This document shows positions 9,631-18,396 of a DNA stretch of 64,000 nt, in pieces. Each line of letters opens with the position of its first letter. Position 1 is the stretch's first letter. The notes below the pieces were generated by a model that worked only from the letters and a program-made list of their open reading frames with translations, was not told the origin of the DNA and did not search any database. The position numbers and the translations under genes are program-made. The stretch is from assembly GCA_047638815.1 (NCBI GenBank), contig JBLIMR010000002.1, positions 124,001 through 188,000 of the forward strand, written 5' to 3'. Source of the stretch: JAJRRH01 sp047638815 (GTDB lineage: Bacteria > Bacteroidota > Bacteroidia > Flavobacteriales_D > JABDKJ01).

Positions 9631-9785
9631 GGTGAATATATTTTTTCGAATTTGCTTTTTTATCTCGCCTATTTTTTTACTTTAAAGAAGTTTTAAACGA
9701 ACGAAATGAAAAGTCTACTTAGTTGTGTTCTAAGGATTTAAATTTTCCCCATAAAGGCTGCAAAGCCTTGTTGATAAAACGATCC

Positions 9786-9850
9786 TGTGCAAAACTATAG
9801 GGTTATGTGGATAATTATGACTTTCATTTCTCATAGGTTATTGTGCATAT
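9786..9850 (+). promoter_or_regulatory. Cluster of DnaA-box-like sites upstream of nrdBA
   Basis: TGTGGATAA at 9806-9814 is the exact reverse complement of the DnaA box TTATCCACA. TGTGCAAAA at 9786-9794 and TGTGCATAT at 9842-9850 each differ by one base from TGTGNATAA, in the same orientation. They lie 49-113 bases before the nrdB start, in the divergent spacer (9602-9898). A CATATTTG box at 9846-9853, one mismatch from the -7 consensus, overlaps the last site. In Escherichia coli DnaA controls nrdAB; that link here is inference. Confidence 0.45.
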
Positions 9851-9898
9851 TTGTACCCCTGCTTTAGATAGTAGATTTAACTTAAAAGAAATACGCTT

Positions 9899-10879
9899 AT
9901 GTCCGAATTTATAGAGCCAATTTTACAAGAGAATCCTAATCGATTTGTCATCTTTCCAATCAAGCATCACGACATATGGGAGTGGTATAAGAAGATGGAG
10001 GCAAGTTTTTGGACGGCAGAAGAAATTGATTTACATCAAGACCTAACCGATTGGACTGAAAAATTAACGGAAGATGAAAGATATTTCATCAAACATATTC
10101 TTGCATTTTTCGCAGCGTCTGATGGCATCGTAAATGAGAACCTTGCAGAAAATTTCGTGAATGAAGTCCAATATGCTGAGGCCAAATTTTTCTATGGTTT
10201 TCAAATCATGATGGAGAACATACATTCGGAGACGTACTCTCTTTTGATCGATACTTATGTAAAAGATGAAAAAGAAAAAGATCAACTTTTTAGAGCGTTA
10301 GAAGTTTTTCCAGCGATAAAAAAGAAAGCCGATTGGGCATTGAAGTGGATAGATTCAGATTCATTTGCGGAGAGACTTATCGCTTTCGCAGCTGTGGAAG
10401 GCATCTTTTTCTCAGGAGCATTCTGTTCTATATATTGGTTGAAGAAACGTGGCCTTATGCCAGGTTTAACATTTAGTAACGAACTTATTTCAAGAGATGA
10501 AGGGGTGCATTGTGACTTTGCTGTGCATCTGCACAATGAGCACTTAGTGAATAAAGTGCCTAAGGAAAGAATAAGAGAAATTCTTCTTGATGCGCTGAAT
10601 ATCGAAAGAGAATTCGTGACGGAATCTTTGCCGGTTAGCCTTATTGGGATGAACGCCAAATTGATGACAGAATATCTCGAGTTTGTGACCGACAGATTAC
10701 TGGTAGAATTGGGTTGTGAGAAAGAATACAATGTTGCAAACCCATTTGATTTCATGGACATGATTTCTCTACAAGGTAAAACTAACTTTTTTGAGAAAAG
10801 AGTTGGGGAATATCAAAAAGCTGGTGTAATGAACCAGGATAAAGAGTCTAATAAAATTGCTTTTGACGCAGACTTTTAG
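9899..10879 (+). CDS. nrdB: Ribonucleoside-diphosphate reductase small (radical) subunit, eukaryote-like class I
   Basis: NrdB holds the di-metal site and tyrosyl radical that NrdA uses to reduce ribonucleotides. The 326-residue protein shows carboxylate ligands in AASDG (D75) and ENIHSE (E106, H109), the probable radical tyrosine Y113, and second-helix ligands in AVEGIFF and SRDEGVH. Long stretches (KKRGLMPGLTFSNELISRDE, GKTNFFEKRVGEYQ, the final DADF tail) resemble eukaryotic R2 more than E. coli NrdB, from memory of those sequences. The C-terminal tail normally docks in NrdA. nrdA follows 90 bases downstream, so the pair is an operon. DnaA-box-like sites lie upstream. Confidence 0.96.
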   Translation: MSEFIEPILQENPNRFVIFPIKHHDIWEWYKKMEASFWTAEEIDLHQDLTDWTEKLTEDERYFIKHILAFFAASDGIVNENLAENFVNEVQYAEAKFFYGFQIMMENIHSETYSLLIDTYVKDEKEKDQLFRALEVFPAIKKKADWALKWIDSDSFAERLIAFAAVEGIFFSGAFCSIYWLKKRGLMPGLTFSNELISRDEGVHCDFAVHLHNEHLVNKVPKERIREILLDALNIEREFVTESLPVSLIGMNAKLMTEYLEFVTDRLLVELGCEKEYNVANPFDFMDMISLQGKTNFFEKRVGEYQKAGVMNQDKESNKIAFDADF

Positions 10880-10969
10880 AATTCATTTGAGGCGTTAAAA
10901 ACACCGAAAAAAATATTTAACCAATACACCGGTCAATCATTTGGCCTAATAAAAAACACAAGGAAATAT

Positions 10970-13459
10970 ATGTTCGTAGTAAAAAGAGACGGGAAAAAAG
11001 AACCAATGATGTTTGACAAGATCACGGCTAGAGTTAGAAAACTCTGTTATGGTTTAAACAATATCGTTGACCCTGTTAAGGTAGCCATGAAGGTTATTGA
11101 AGGCATCTATGATGGTGTTACCACACCTGAGTTAGATTCTTTAGCGGCAGAAGTTGCTGCTACCATGACTACGGCTCACCCAGACTATGCAATCCTTGCA
11201 GCTAGAATCTCTATTTCTAATCTCCACAAAAACACGAAGAAATGTTTTTCTGAAGTCATGACGGATCTTCACAATTGTGTAAATCCTAAAACAGGTAAAA
11301 AAGCATCTTTACTTTCTGAAGAGGTATATAAGGTCATAATGGATAATAAAGATCATCTTGATTCTTCCATCATTTATAATAGAGATTTCGGATATGACTA
11401 TTTTGGATTCAAAACATTAGAGCGATCTTACTTGTTAAAACTTGATGGTAAAATTGCAGAGCGTCCACAACACATGCTTATGCGTGTAGCGATTGGAATA
11501 CATCTTGATGATCTTGAGTCGGCCATGGAAACTTATGAGTTGATGTCGAAAAAATATTTCACACATGCCACGCCAACTTTATTCAATTCAGGAACGCCAA
11601 AACCACAAATGTCTTCTTGTTTTCTTTTAGCAATGCAGGATGATAGCATTGAAGGAATTTATGATACGCTAAAACAAACGGCTAAGATTTCTCAATCGGC
11701 TGGAGGTATAGGTTTGTCTATTCATAACATCAGAGCGAAAGGATCTTATATAGGTGGAACCAATGGCCAGTCCAATGGTGTCGTACCAATGCTGAAAGTT
11801 TATAATGACACAGCTAGATACGTTGATCAAGGTGGCGGAAAAAGAAAAGGATCATTTGCCATATATATGGAACCATGGCATGCTGATATCATGGACTTCC
11901 TTGATCTTAAAAAGAATCATGGTGCTGAGGAAAGAAGAGCAAGAGATTTATTTTATGCGATGTGGATTCCAGACTTGTTCATGGAGCGTGTTGAAACTGA
12001 TGGTCTTTGGACTTTGATGTGTCCTCATGAGTGTCCGGGTATGCATGAGATGCATGGAGACGAGTTTAATAAAACTTATTTAGCATATGAAGAGTCTGGC
12101 AAAGGAAGAGAGACCATAAAAGCGAGAGAACTTTGGGAGAAGATATTAGAATCTCAAATAGAAACAGGTACACCTTACATGTTGTATAAAGACGCTGCAA
12201 ATCGCAAGTCTAATCAAAAGAATTTAGGGACCATCAAATCTTCGAATCTTTGTACTGAGATTATGGAGTTCACAAGCAAAGACGAGGTTGCAGTTTGTAA
12301 TCTTGCTTCCATTGCACTTCCTATGTTTGTGAAAGATGGAGAGTTCAGTCATGATGAACTTTTCAAAATAACCAAAAGAGTAACAAGAAACTTGAATAAG
12401 GTTATTGATAGAAATTACTACCCGGTCAAAGAAGCTGAAAACTCCAATATGCGTCACCGTCCAATTGGGCTTGGGATTCAAGGTTTGGCCGATACTTTTA
12501 TTATGTTGAGAATGCCTTTTACTTCGGATGAGGCAAAGGCACTTAACAAAGATATTTTCGAGACGCTATATTTCGCAGCAATGACTGCTTCTATGGAATT
12601 ATCAATCGAAGAAGGACCATACCAATCGTATGAGGGTTCTCCTATTTCAAAAGGAGAATTCCAATACAACCTTTGGGGTGTGAATGATGAGGAATTAAGT
12701 GGGCGATGGAACTGGACTGGATTAAGAGAGCAGGTTTTGAAAAATGGGGTTAGAAATTCTCTGTTAGTAGCGCCAATGCCAACGGCTTCGACTTCACAAA
12801 TTCTAGGAAACAACGAGTGTTTCGAACCTTACACTTCTAATATATATACAAGAAGAGTATTGTCCGGAGAGTTTATCGTTGTGAATAAACACCTCTTGAA
12901 TGATTTAGTTAGGCTGGGATTATGGAACGATAACTTGAAACAAGATATCATGAGAGCGAATGGATCCATTCAGCACATTGATGCGATTCCAGAAGACATA
13001 AAAGAACTCTACAAGACAGTGTGGGAGCTGAAAATGAAGGACATCATAGACATGTCCAGACAAAGGGGTTATTTTGTAGATCAATCACAATCTTTGAACC
13101 TTTTCATGGAGAATGCAAACATGTCAAAATTGACCTCGATGCATTTTTACGCCTGGAAATCAGGTCTCAAGACTGGAATGTACTATTTAAGAACTAAATC
13201 TGCCGTAGATGCGATTAAGTTTACCTTGGATTCTGCCACAAAGAATGAATTGTTGCCAAATGTGCCAGAAAACACAGGTTCAATTACTTCTCCGGATATT
13301 ATTGAGGATTCAAAACCAAATGCTCCAACAGAGCCGGAAGCACCACAAGCAATGGTTGAGGACTTGGAGGTAAACCCCATGTCAGTAAAAGAAATGGCCG
13401 ATATAATAAAAAGATCTAAAGAGGGTAATGTAGATGATTGCTTAATGTGTGGATCATAG
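10970..13459 (+). CDS. nrdA: Ribonucleoside-diphosphate reductase large (catalytic) subunit
   Basis: NrdA carries the active site and allosteric sites of class I ribonucleotide reductase. The 829-residue protein begins with an ATP-cone (VVKRDGKKEPMMFDKITARV), so activity should be dATP-sensitive. Active-site cysteines are C217 (SSCFLL), C428 with E430 (SNLCTEI) and C443 (VAVCNLASI); the 15-residue spacing between the last two matches eukaryotic R1 rather than E. coli NrdA. The radical-transfer tyrosine pair is in GMYYLRT, and the C-terminal CLMCGS supplies the redox-shuttle cysteines. A weak hairpin terminator overlaps the stop codon. Confidence 0.97.
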   Translation: MFVVKRDGKKEPMMFDKITARVRKLCYGLNNIVDPVKVAMKVIEGIYDGVTTPELDSLAAEVAATMTTAHPDYAILAARISISNLHKNTKKCFSEVMTDLHNCVNPKTGKKASLLSEEVYKVIMDNKDHLDSSIIYNRDFGYDYFGFKTLERSYLLKLDGKIAERPQHMLMRVAIGIHLDDLESAMETYELMSKKYFTHATPTLFNSGTPKPQMSSCFLLAMQDDSIEGIYDTLKQTAKISQSAGGIGLSIHNIRAKGSYIGGTNGQSNGVVPMLKVYNDTARYVDQGGGKRKGSFAIYMEPWHADIMDFLDLKKNHGAEERRARDLFYAMWIPDLFMERVETDGLWTLMCPHECPGMHEMHGDEFNKTYLAYEESGKGRETIKARELWEKILESQIETGTPYMLYKDAANRKSNQKNLGTIKSSNLCTEIMEFTSKDEVAVCNLASIALPMFVKDGEFSHDELFKITKRVTRNLNKVIDRNYYPVKEAENSNMRHRPIGLGIQGLADTFIMLRMPFTSDEAKALNKDIFETLYFAAMTASMELSIEEGPYQSYEGSPISKGEFQYNLWGVNDEELSGRWNWTGLREQVLKNGVRNSLLVAPMPTASTSQILGNNECFEPYTSNIYTRRVLSGEFIVVNKHLLNDLVRLGLWNDNLKQDIMRANGSIQHIDAIPEDIKELYKTVWELKMKDIIDMSRQRGYFVDQSQSLNLFMENANMSKLTSMHFYAWKSGLKTGMYYLRTKSAVDAIKFTLDSATKNELLPNVPENTGSITSPDIIEDSKPNAPTEPEAPQAMVEDLEVNPMSVKEMADIIKRSKEGNVDDCLMCGS

Positions 13460-13477
13460 TCGATTAGACTATTTTTT
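13456..13477 (+). terminator. Probable terminator of nrdBA
   Basis: ATAGTC, loop GATTA, GACTAT, then a run of T. The stem is only 6 bp and includes the nrdA stop codon. Confidence 0.45.
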
Positions 13478-13599
13478 GAAAGAAATATAAGATTCCAAGT
13501 GTGTGAAGTTTTTAAGGAGTTTGTTTTAGGCATCCATCTATAAATCTTAGCGTCTAAAAGGTAAATTAACTATATTTACCTCTCAAAACAACACAGACC

Positions 13600-16032
13600 A
13601 TGCTAAAAAGACTTGCCAATCTCTTTTTGTGCCTCCTTATCTTCGGTCTACCCGGAACAGTGACATCTCAGATCATATTAGATCAGAGTATGACTATAGA
13701 GGAATATGTAAACGATTTCTTGCTGGGAGAAGGAGTTAGTGCGTTTAATATAACATTTACTGGTTCGGAAGAACAAATAGGAACCATTTCAGGTTTAGAG
13801 GGAAGTGTCTTTCCTGTTGAATCTGGTTTGGTTTTATCATCGGCTCATTGCGGAACAGATCCAACAAATCCATTTGAAAATGAAGGAATTACTACTGGAG
13901 CTGTAAGTGGGGATTCAGATTTATTGACTGTTGCGAATTCCGTCCCAGGATTAATTGGGCAGAACTTCAATGTCGGTTCAGTAAATGATGTTGCGATATT
14001 AGAGTTCGATTTTATTCCAAATGGTGATACTATGAGCTTTAAGTACGTTTTTGGCTCTGATGAGTATTTGACATGGGTCAATTCGCCATTCAATGATATC
14101 TTTGCTTTTTTCTTATCAGGACCTGGAATATCAGGACCTTATGATAGCCCAGCTGGATTTCCAGATGGAGCTATAAACATTGCACAGGTGCCTAACTCTA
14201 GTCCACCCCTTCCTATTACTATATCTTCGGTTAATGACGTACTTAATACGCAGTATTATATTGATAACCCTAATAATACCGACATTTCTTTAAATGGATT
14301 CACAGATACGCTTCGCGCGGTTTCTGCGGTTACCTGTGGAGAAACGTATCACATAAAAATTGCGGTGGCCGATGGGACTGATACTGCGCTGGAGTCTGTA
14401 GTGGTATTGGAAGAAGGTAGTTTCTCAAGTGACCTTGCCATACAAACGGTTTTGGAACTCAACATAGGGACAACCACAAACATTCTTTATGAAAATTGCG
14501 GAGAGGGGACATTGATTTTTACTCGATTTGGAGACTTGGAGGCTAGTTCTGTAGTGGAATTAGCTGTATCCGGCACGGGTATCAATGGGGTTGATTTCAC
14601 CAATATTCCTAATGAAGTAATTTTCGCAGCGGGAGATAGTATTGCCTCAATTCAAGTTATTGCCATAGCAGACGGAATACCCGAAGGTATTGAACAAGTT
14701 ATCGTTGATGTGACAAATACTGCAATATCAGCTTGTGGTCAAACAGTGACTACACAATTTATTTTTAGTATATACGATGATCCTGAAGCACTCGCGTTAG
14801 ATGGAGCTGATTACGCGATTGATTGTGGTGATTCAGTTTTAATTGGTAATACCGTAACCGGAGGTTATGGTGTGTATAATTTTACTTGGACTGGTAACGG
14901 TGTCCTTTTGCCACAATATCAAGAGAATATATTTTATGTGTCACCTGGCATAACAACACAGTATATTTTACAAGTGGATGACATATGTAATGCGGGAACT
15001 ATTATTGACACTTTTAATGTTGATGTTCCTGTATATCCACCGTTAGAAATTGATATCGATCCAAGTATTGAATTAGTTTGTTTCGATCAAGTGATTATCA
15101 ATGTGAATTCATTTTCGGGAGGAAATGGCACATATAATTTCGAATGGTATCAGGATACGTTGCTTGGAACTGGACAGTCACTAAACTACACTGCAATTAC
15201 TTCAAACCAGCTCATGGTTGTCTTGATTGATGGTTGTGGATTGACAGCTACAGATGTCATGCAAGTAAATGTGCCGCCAGTACCTATCATCATTGAGATG
15301 TCGGAAGATCAAAATATATGTAGGGGAGGTTTTACGGAAGTTTCTGCTGCCGTTAGCGGTGGTAACCCGCCATATATTTATCAGTGGAATGCTAGTTTGG
15401 AGAATGCCAATATGTTGACTGTTCATCCATTGGAAACGCAAGTATTTGAATTAACAATAACCGATCAATGTTTTGTGAATGAAAGTAATTTTACCACGGT
15501 TACTGTCAGTGAGGTTGAAGCAATGTTTAGCATATCCAAGTTAGATTATTATGGTATAGAAGTAAAAAACCATACCCGATCGGATAACGGAGGAGATGTT
15601 TCTTATCTATGGAATTTTGGAGATGGGTTTGTATCTACTGAATTTGAAACAGCGCATATGTATTCTGATTTATCAAACCATATTATTTCTCTATCTGCTA
15701 TCTCTGAGTTGGGTTGTAGAGATTCTGTTGGCGTTGAAGTTGAAGCTCCAAAGCCTGTTTACATCCCGACATCATTCAGCCCAAACGGGGATGGAATAAA
15801 TGATCTATTTTTTGCAACGGGGACCAATCTTGAAGAATATGAGATAACTATCTTTGATAGATATGGACGTGAACTGTATCATTCCGTTGATATAACTGAA
15901 AAGTGGAACGGTAGAGGGGCTAATAATGAAGAGTACTATACTAATATGGCGGTATACAATTACATCATAAACTACAGGCCCTATCAGGGTGAACGTAAGA
16001 AATTAATGGGTGCAATAACAGTCATGCGTTAG
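13600..16032 (+). CDS. Choice-of-anchor L protein with PKD-like domain and T9SS type B tail
   Basis: An 810-residue secreted protein. After the signal peptide (to about residue 23, VTSQ), a choice-of-anchor L domain runs to about residue 280 (VYPV-type VFPVESGLVLSSAH, DVAILEFDFIPNGDTMSFKYVFGSDEY). A Calx-beta-like segment and several Ig-like modules follow, then a PKD-like domain with SYLWNFGDG at about residue 670. The last 95 residues are a gliding-motility-type, T9SS type B sorting domain (IPTSFSPNGDGINDLF, ITIFDRYGREL). Such proteins are exported by T9SS and held at or released from the cell surface, often as adhesins; its ligand is unknown. A homologous gene follows 48 bases downstream. 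Confidence 0.9.
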   Translation: MLKRLANLFLCLLIFGLPGTVTSQIILDQSMTIEEYVNDFLLGEGVSAFNITFTGSEEQIGTISGLEGSVFPVESGLVLSSAHCGTDPTNPFENEGITTGAVSGDSDLLTVANSVPGLIGQNFNVGSVNDVAILEFDFIPNGDTMSFKYVFGSDEYLTWVNSPFNDIFAFFLSGPGISGPYDSPAGFPDGAINIAQVPNSSPPLPITISSVNDVLNTQYYIDNPNNTDISLNGFTDTLRAVSAVTCGETYHIKIAVADGTDTALESVVVLEEGSFSSDLAIQTVLELNIGTTTNILYENCGEGTLIFTRFGDLEASSVVELAVSGTGINGVDFTNIPNEVIFAAGDSIASIQVIAIADGIPEGIEQVIVDVTNTAISACGQTVTTQFIFSIYDDPEALALDGADYAIDCGDSVLIGNTVTGGYGVYNFTWTGNGVLLPQYQENIFYVSPGITTQYILQVDDICNAGTIIDTFNVDVPVYPPLEIDIDPSIELVCFDQVIINVNSFSGGNGTYNFEWYQDTLLGTGQSLNYTAITSNQLMVVLIDGCGLTATDVMQVNVPPVPIIIEMSEDQNICRGGFTEVSAAVSGGNPPYIYQWNASLENANMLTVHPLETQVFELTITDQCFVNESNFTTVTVSEVEAMFSISKLDYYGIEVKNHTRSDNGGDVSYLWNFGDGFVSTEFETAHMYSDLSNHIISLSAISELGCRDSVGVEVEAPKPVYIPTSFSPNGDGINDLFFATGTNLEEYEITIFDRYGRELYHSVDITEKWNGRGANNEEYYTNMAVYNYIINYRPYQGERKKLMGAITVMR

Positions 16033-16080
16033 TATCATCTATTTTTATAAATTAGCGTCCTCAAAATTAACTCAAACAAT

Positions 16081-18339
16081 ATGTTGAAAAGATTACTCAT
16101 TGTCGCATTAGTATCAACACTGTTTTATACTGATGGACATGCTCAGTTGGTTGTGTCAAGTGACATGACTCCAGAATGGTATGTGCAAAATATTTTACTA
16201 GACCCAGATGGTGGTGTTGAAGCAAGTAATGTAACGTATAACGGAGCAACAGGTGACACACCAAATAATCAATGTGGTATGTTTGATGGTGCAAATTCGA
16301 ATATCGAATTATGTGACGGAATCATTCTTGCGTCTGGCGGAGTTGAAGGTGCAGAAGGAGCGAATGAGTCTGGAAGTACCACAACCCCAGTTGACGTTTC
16401 AGTGAACGGTGATGCGGACCTATTTCTTGCAAGTGGTTTTGCCATGAACGATGTTGCTGTATTGGAATTTGATTTTGTTCCTAACGGAGATACATTGAGA
16501 TTTAATTACATTTTTGGCTCTGATGAGTATCCAGAGTTTGTTGATTCATTTAATGATGCTTTTGGCTTCTTTATGTGTGGTCCAGGCTTATCTGGCCCTT
16601 ATAGTACTCCGGACGATGTGATTTATCCAGATGGTAGTGCAAATGTCGCTTTGATTCCTGGAACTGAACTTCCTGTTACTATCAATAATGTTAATGACGG
16701 GGATAATGCTGAATATTACGTGCCAAACGGTGACGGTGGAGTTCCACCATTCTCAACAGATGATTTCTATATTGAATATGATGGTTTGACAGTTACTTTA
16801 CAAGCTATTGTGCCCTTGATTCCGGGGGAGACGTATCATATAAAGTTTGCAATAGCTGATGCAGTAGATTCTGCATTTGATTCAGGTGTTTTTCTAGAAG
16901 GTGGAAGTTTTACAACTGGAGACGCAGGTATTTCAGTGCTAGTTCCAAACTTAAATTATACGAATCCAACCTTAATTGAAGCAAGTACGGTATGTGATAC
17001 TGGTTATTTTTCCATTTTCAGAGACGATTGTATCTTGGATTCTCTTTGGTATGAATTCGATTATAGTGGTGGTACTGCGGATTATGGTGTAGATTACTTA
17101 CCATTGCCATTAGACACAGTTATTGCTGAGGGTGTAACTTTATTGGAATATCCAATGTTTGCTATTCCAGATGCTGAAGATGAAGGTGTAGAGACTATTG
17201 AGGTCCTTGTTTACACTTCTCAAACTGGACAAGCTGGTAGTTTTGTTTTTCAGGACACATTATTTATCGATATTGTTGAAAATTACACCTTTGCACTTGA
17301 TGCCCCGACAAAATATATATGGTGTCCTGGTGATTCTATAAATTTAGTAGTTGAGGCCAACGCGCCTGGAATTGAGCTATTCGAATATACTTGGACGCAA
17401 AACGGAGAAGTATTGGGTGAAAATTCAAGCCAATTATTGGTTCCTATTCCACCGAATTTCATGGATTCAACATACTATGATATTAACGTAATTGATGGTT
17501 GTGGTATGACTAGTGTAACAGATTCCGTTTGGATAGTAAACGTAATACCTCCTGACCCAACCGCCATTGTTGAAGTTAATGGAGAATATTGTAGAGGCAT
17601 AGATTTTCCAATTAGTGCTATTCTAAGTGGCGGAACTTATCCATTTACATATGATTGGAGTGATGGTGGAAATACTAACCCCAACTATGTTACCCCAAGC
17701 GTTGTGACGGAATATACAGTTATTGTTACAGATGGTTGTGGAAGAGTATCCCCTCCGGCAACTGGATCATTTCCAATGCCTGAACCTGTAGTTGTAAGTG
17801 AAGATTTACAAGACTATATCTGTCTGGATGAAGTATTGGAATTGAGTCCCGAAGTAACTGGGGGCCAAGCGCCATACGATTTTGCATGGGGCTTCGACCA
17901 AACTTTTGGAGTCGTAGAATACGATGAAACAACTGGAAATGGAACAGTAGAGGTATTGTCACAACTGTTGGATCCTGAAGAAGATGTTGTTCAAGCGACT
18001 TTGATAGTAAAAGATTATTGTCAAGTGCAAAGAGAGCTGTTAGATATTAATGACCCAATTGATCAACCTGTAGAATATACTGATACTATCGTTTTACTTA
18101 ATTGTATCGTACCAAATGTAATCACACCAAATGGTGATAGTTTTAACAATTTATTTAAGGCAGAGGAGTTACTGGCTAAAAAAGGAACTATGTTCATTTA
18201 TGATAGATGGGGTAAGCTTTTAAGTGAATCTTCAAGACATACTTGGAATGCAGACGATAATTCGGATGGAACGTATTTTTATGTTGTAGCCTTTGATGAT
18301 GGTGAGATTAAAAAAGGATCTTTCACGATATTGAGATAA
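16081..18339 (+). CDS. Choice-of-anchor L protein with T9SS type B tail, paralogue of the preceding gene
   Basis: A 752-residue secreted protein with the same plan as its upstream neighbour: signal peptide (to about HAQ at residue 22), choice-of-anchor L domain (AVLEFDFVPNGDTLRFNYIF, GSDEYPEFVDSFNDAFGFFM), Ig-like modules rich in Y, D and G, and a T9SS type B C-terminal domain (VPNVITPNGDSFNNLFK, MFIYDRWGKLL, SFTILR). It lacks the clear PKD-like WNFGDG motif of its neighbour. The tandem arrangement, short spacer and shared domains indicate a duplication followed by divergence. Export by the T9SS, whose PorU, PorV and GldJ parts are encoded 20-30 kb away, is the likely route. Confidence 0.9.
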   Translation: MLKRLLIVALVSTLFYTDGHAQLVVSSDMTPEWYVQNILLDPDGGVEASNVTYNGATGDTPNNQCGMFDGANSNIELCDGIILASGGVEGAEGANESGSTTTPVDVSVNGDADLFLASGFAMNDVAVLEFDFVPNGDTLRFNYIFGSDEYPEFVDSFNDAFGFFMCGPGLSGPYSTPDDVIYPDGSANVALIPGTELPVTINNVNDGDNAEYYVPNGDGGVPPFSTDDFYIEYDGLTVTLQAIVPLIPGETYHIKFAIADAVDSAFDSGVFLEGGSFTTGDAGISVLVPNLNYTNPTLIEASTVCDTGYFSIFRDDCILDSLWYEFDYSGGTADYGVDYLPLPLDTVIAEGVTLLEYPMFAIPDAEDEGVETIEVLVYTSQTGQAGSFVFQDTLFIDIVENYTFALDAPTKYIWCPGDSINLVVEANAPGIELFEYTWTQNGEVLGENSSQLLVPIPPNFMDSTYYDINVIDGCGMTSVTDSVWIVNVIPPDPTAIVEVNGEYCRGIDFPISAILSGGTYPFTYDWSDGGNTNPNYVTPSVVTEYTVIVTDGCGRVSPPATGSFPMPEPVVVSEDLQDYICLDEVLELSPEVTGGQAPYDFAWGFDQTFGVVEYDETTGNGTVEVLSQLLDPEEDVVQATLIVKDYCQVQRELLDINDPIDQPVEYTDTIVLLNCIVPNVITPNGDSFNNLFKAEELLAKKGTMFIYDRWGKLLSESSRHTWNADDNSDGTYFYVVAFDDGEIKKGSFTILR

Positions 18340-18358
18340 TCCATTACCAAAAATTTAT

Positions 18359-18394
18359 TAAAGGGTGATTCATTTATTGGATCACCCTTTTTTT
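18359..18394. terminator. Terminator between convergent choice-of-anchor L and gpmI genes
   Basis: AAGGGTGAT at 18361-18369 pairs with ATCACCCTT at 18381-18389 and is followed by a T run; an A run on the other side gives some bidirectional potential. Confidence 0.8.
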
Positions 18395-18396
18395 CT

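Noticed and set aside
9602..9898. Possible replication origin because of DnaA-like boxes in an AT-rich spacer
   Set aside because: Only one exact box and two near matches are present, no dnaA or dnaN gene is nearby, and I could not compute GC skew. Regulation of nrdBA explains the sites better.
12224..12813. Minus-strand open frames within nrdA
   Set aside because: They are shadows of the highly conserved NrdA catalytic core.
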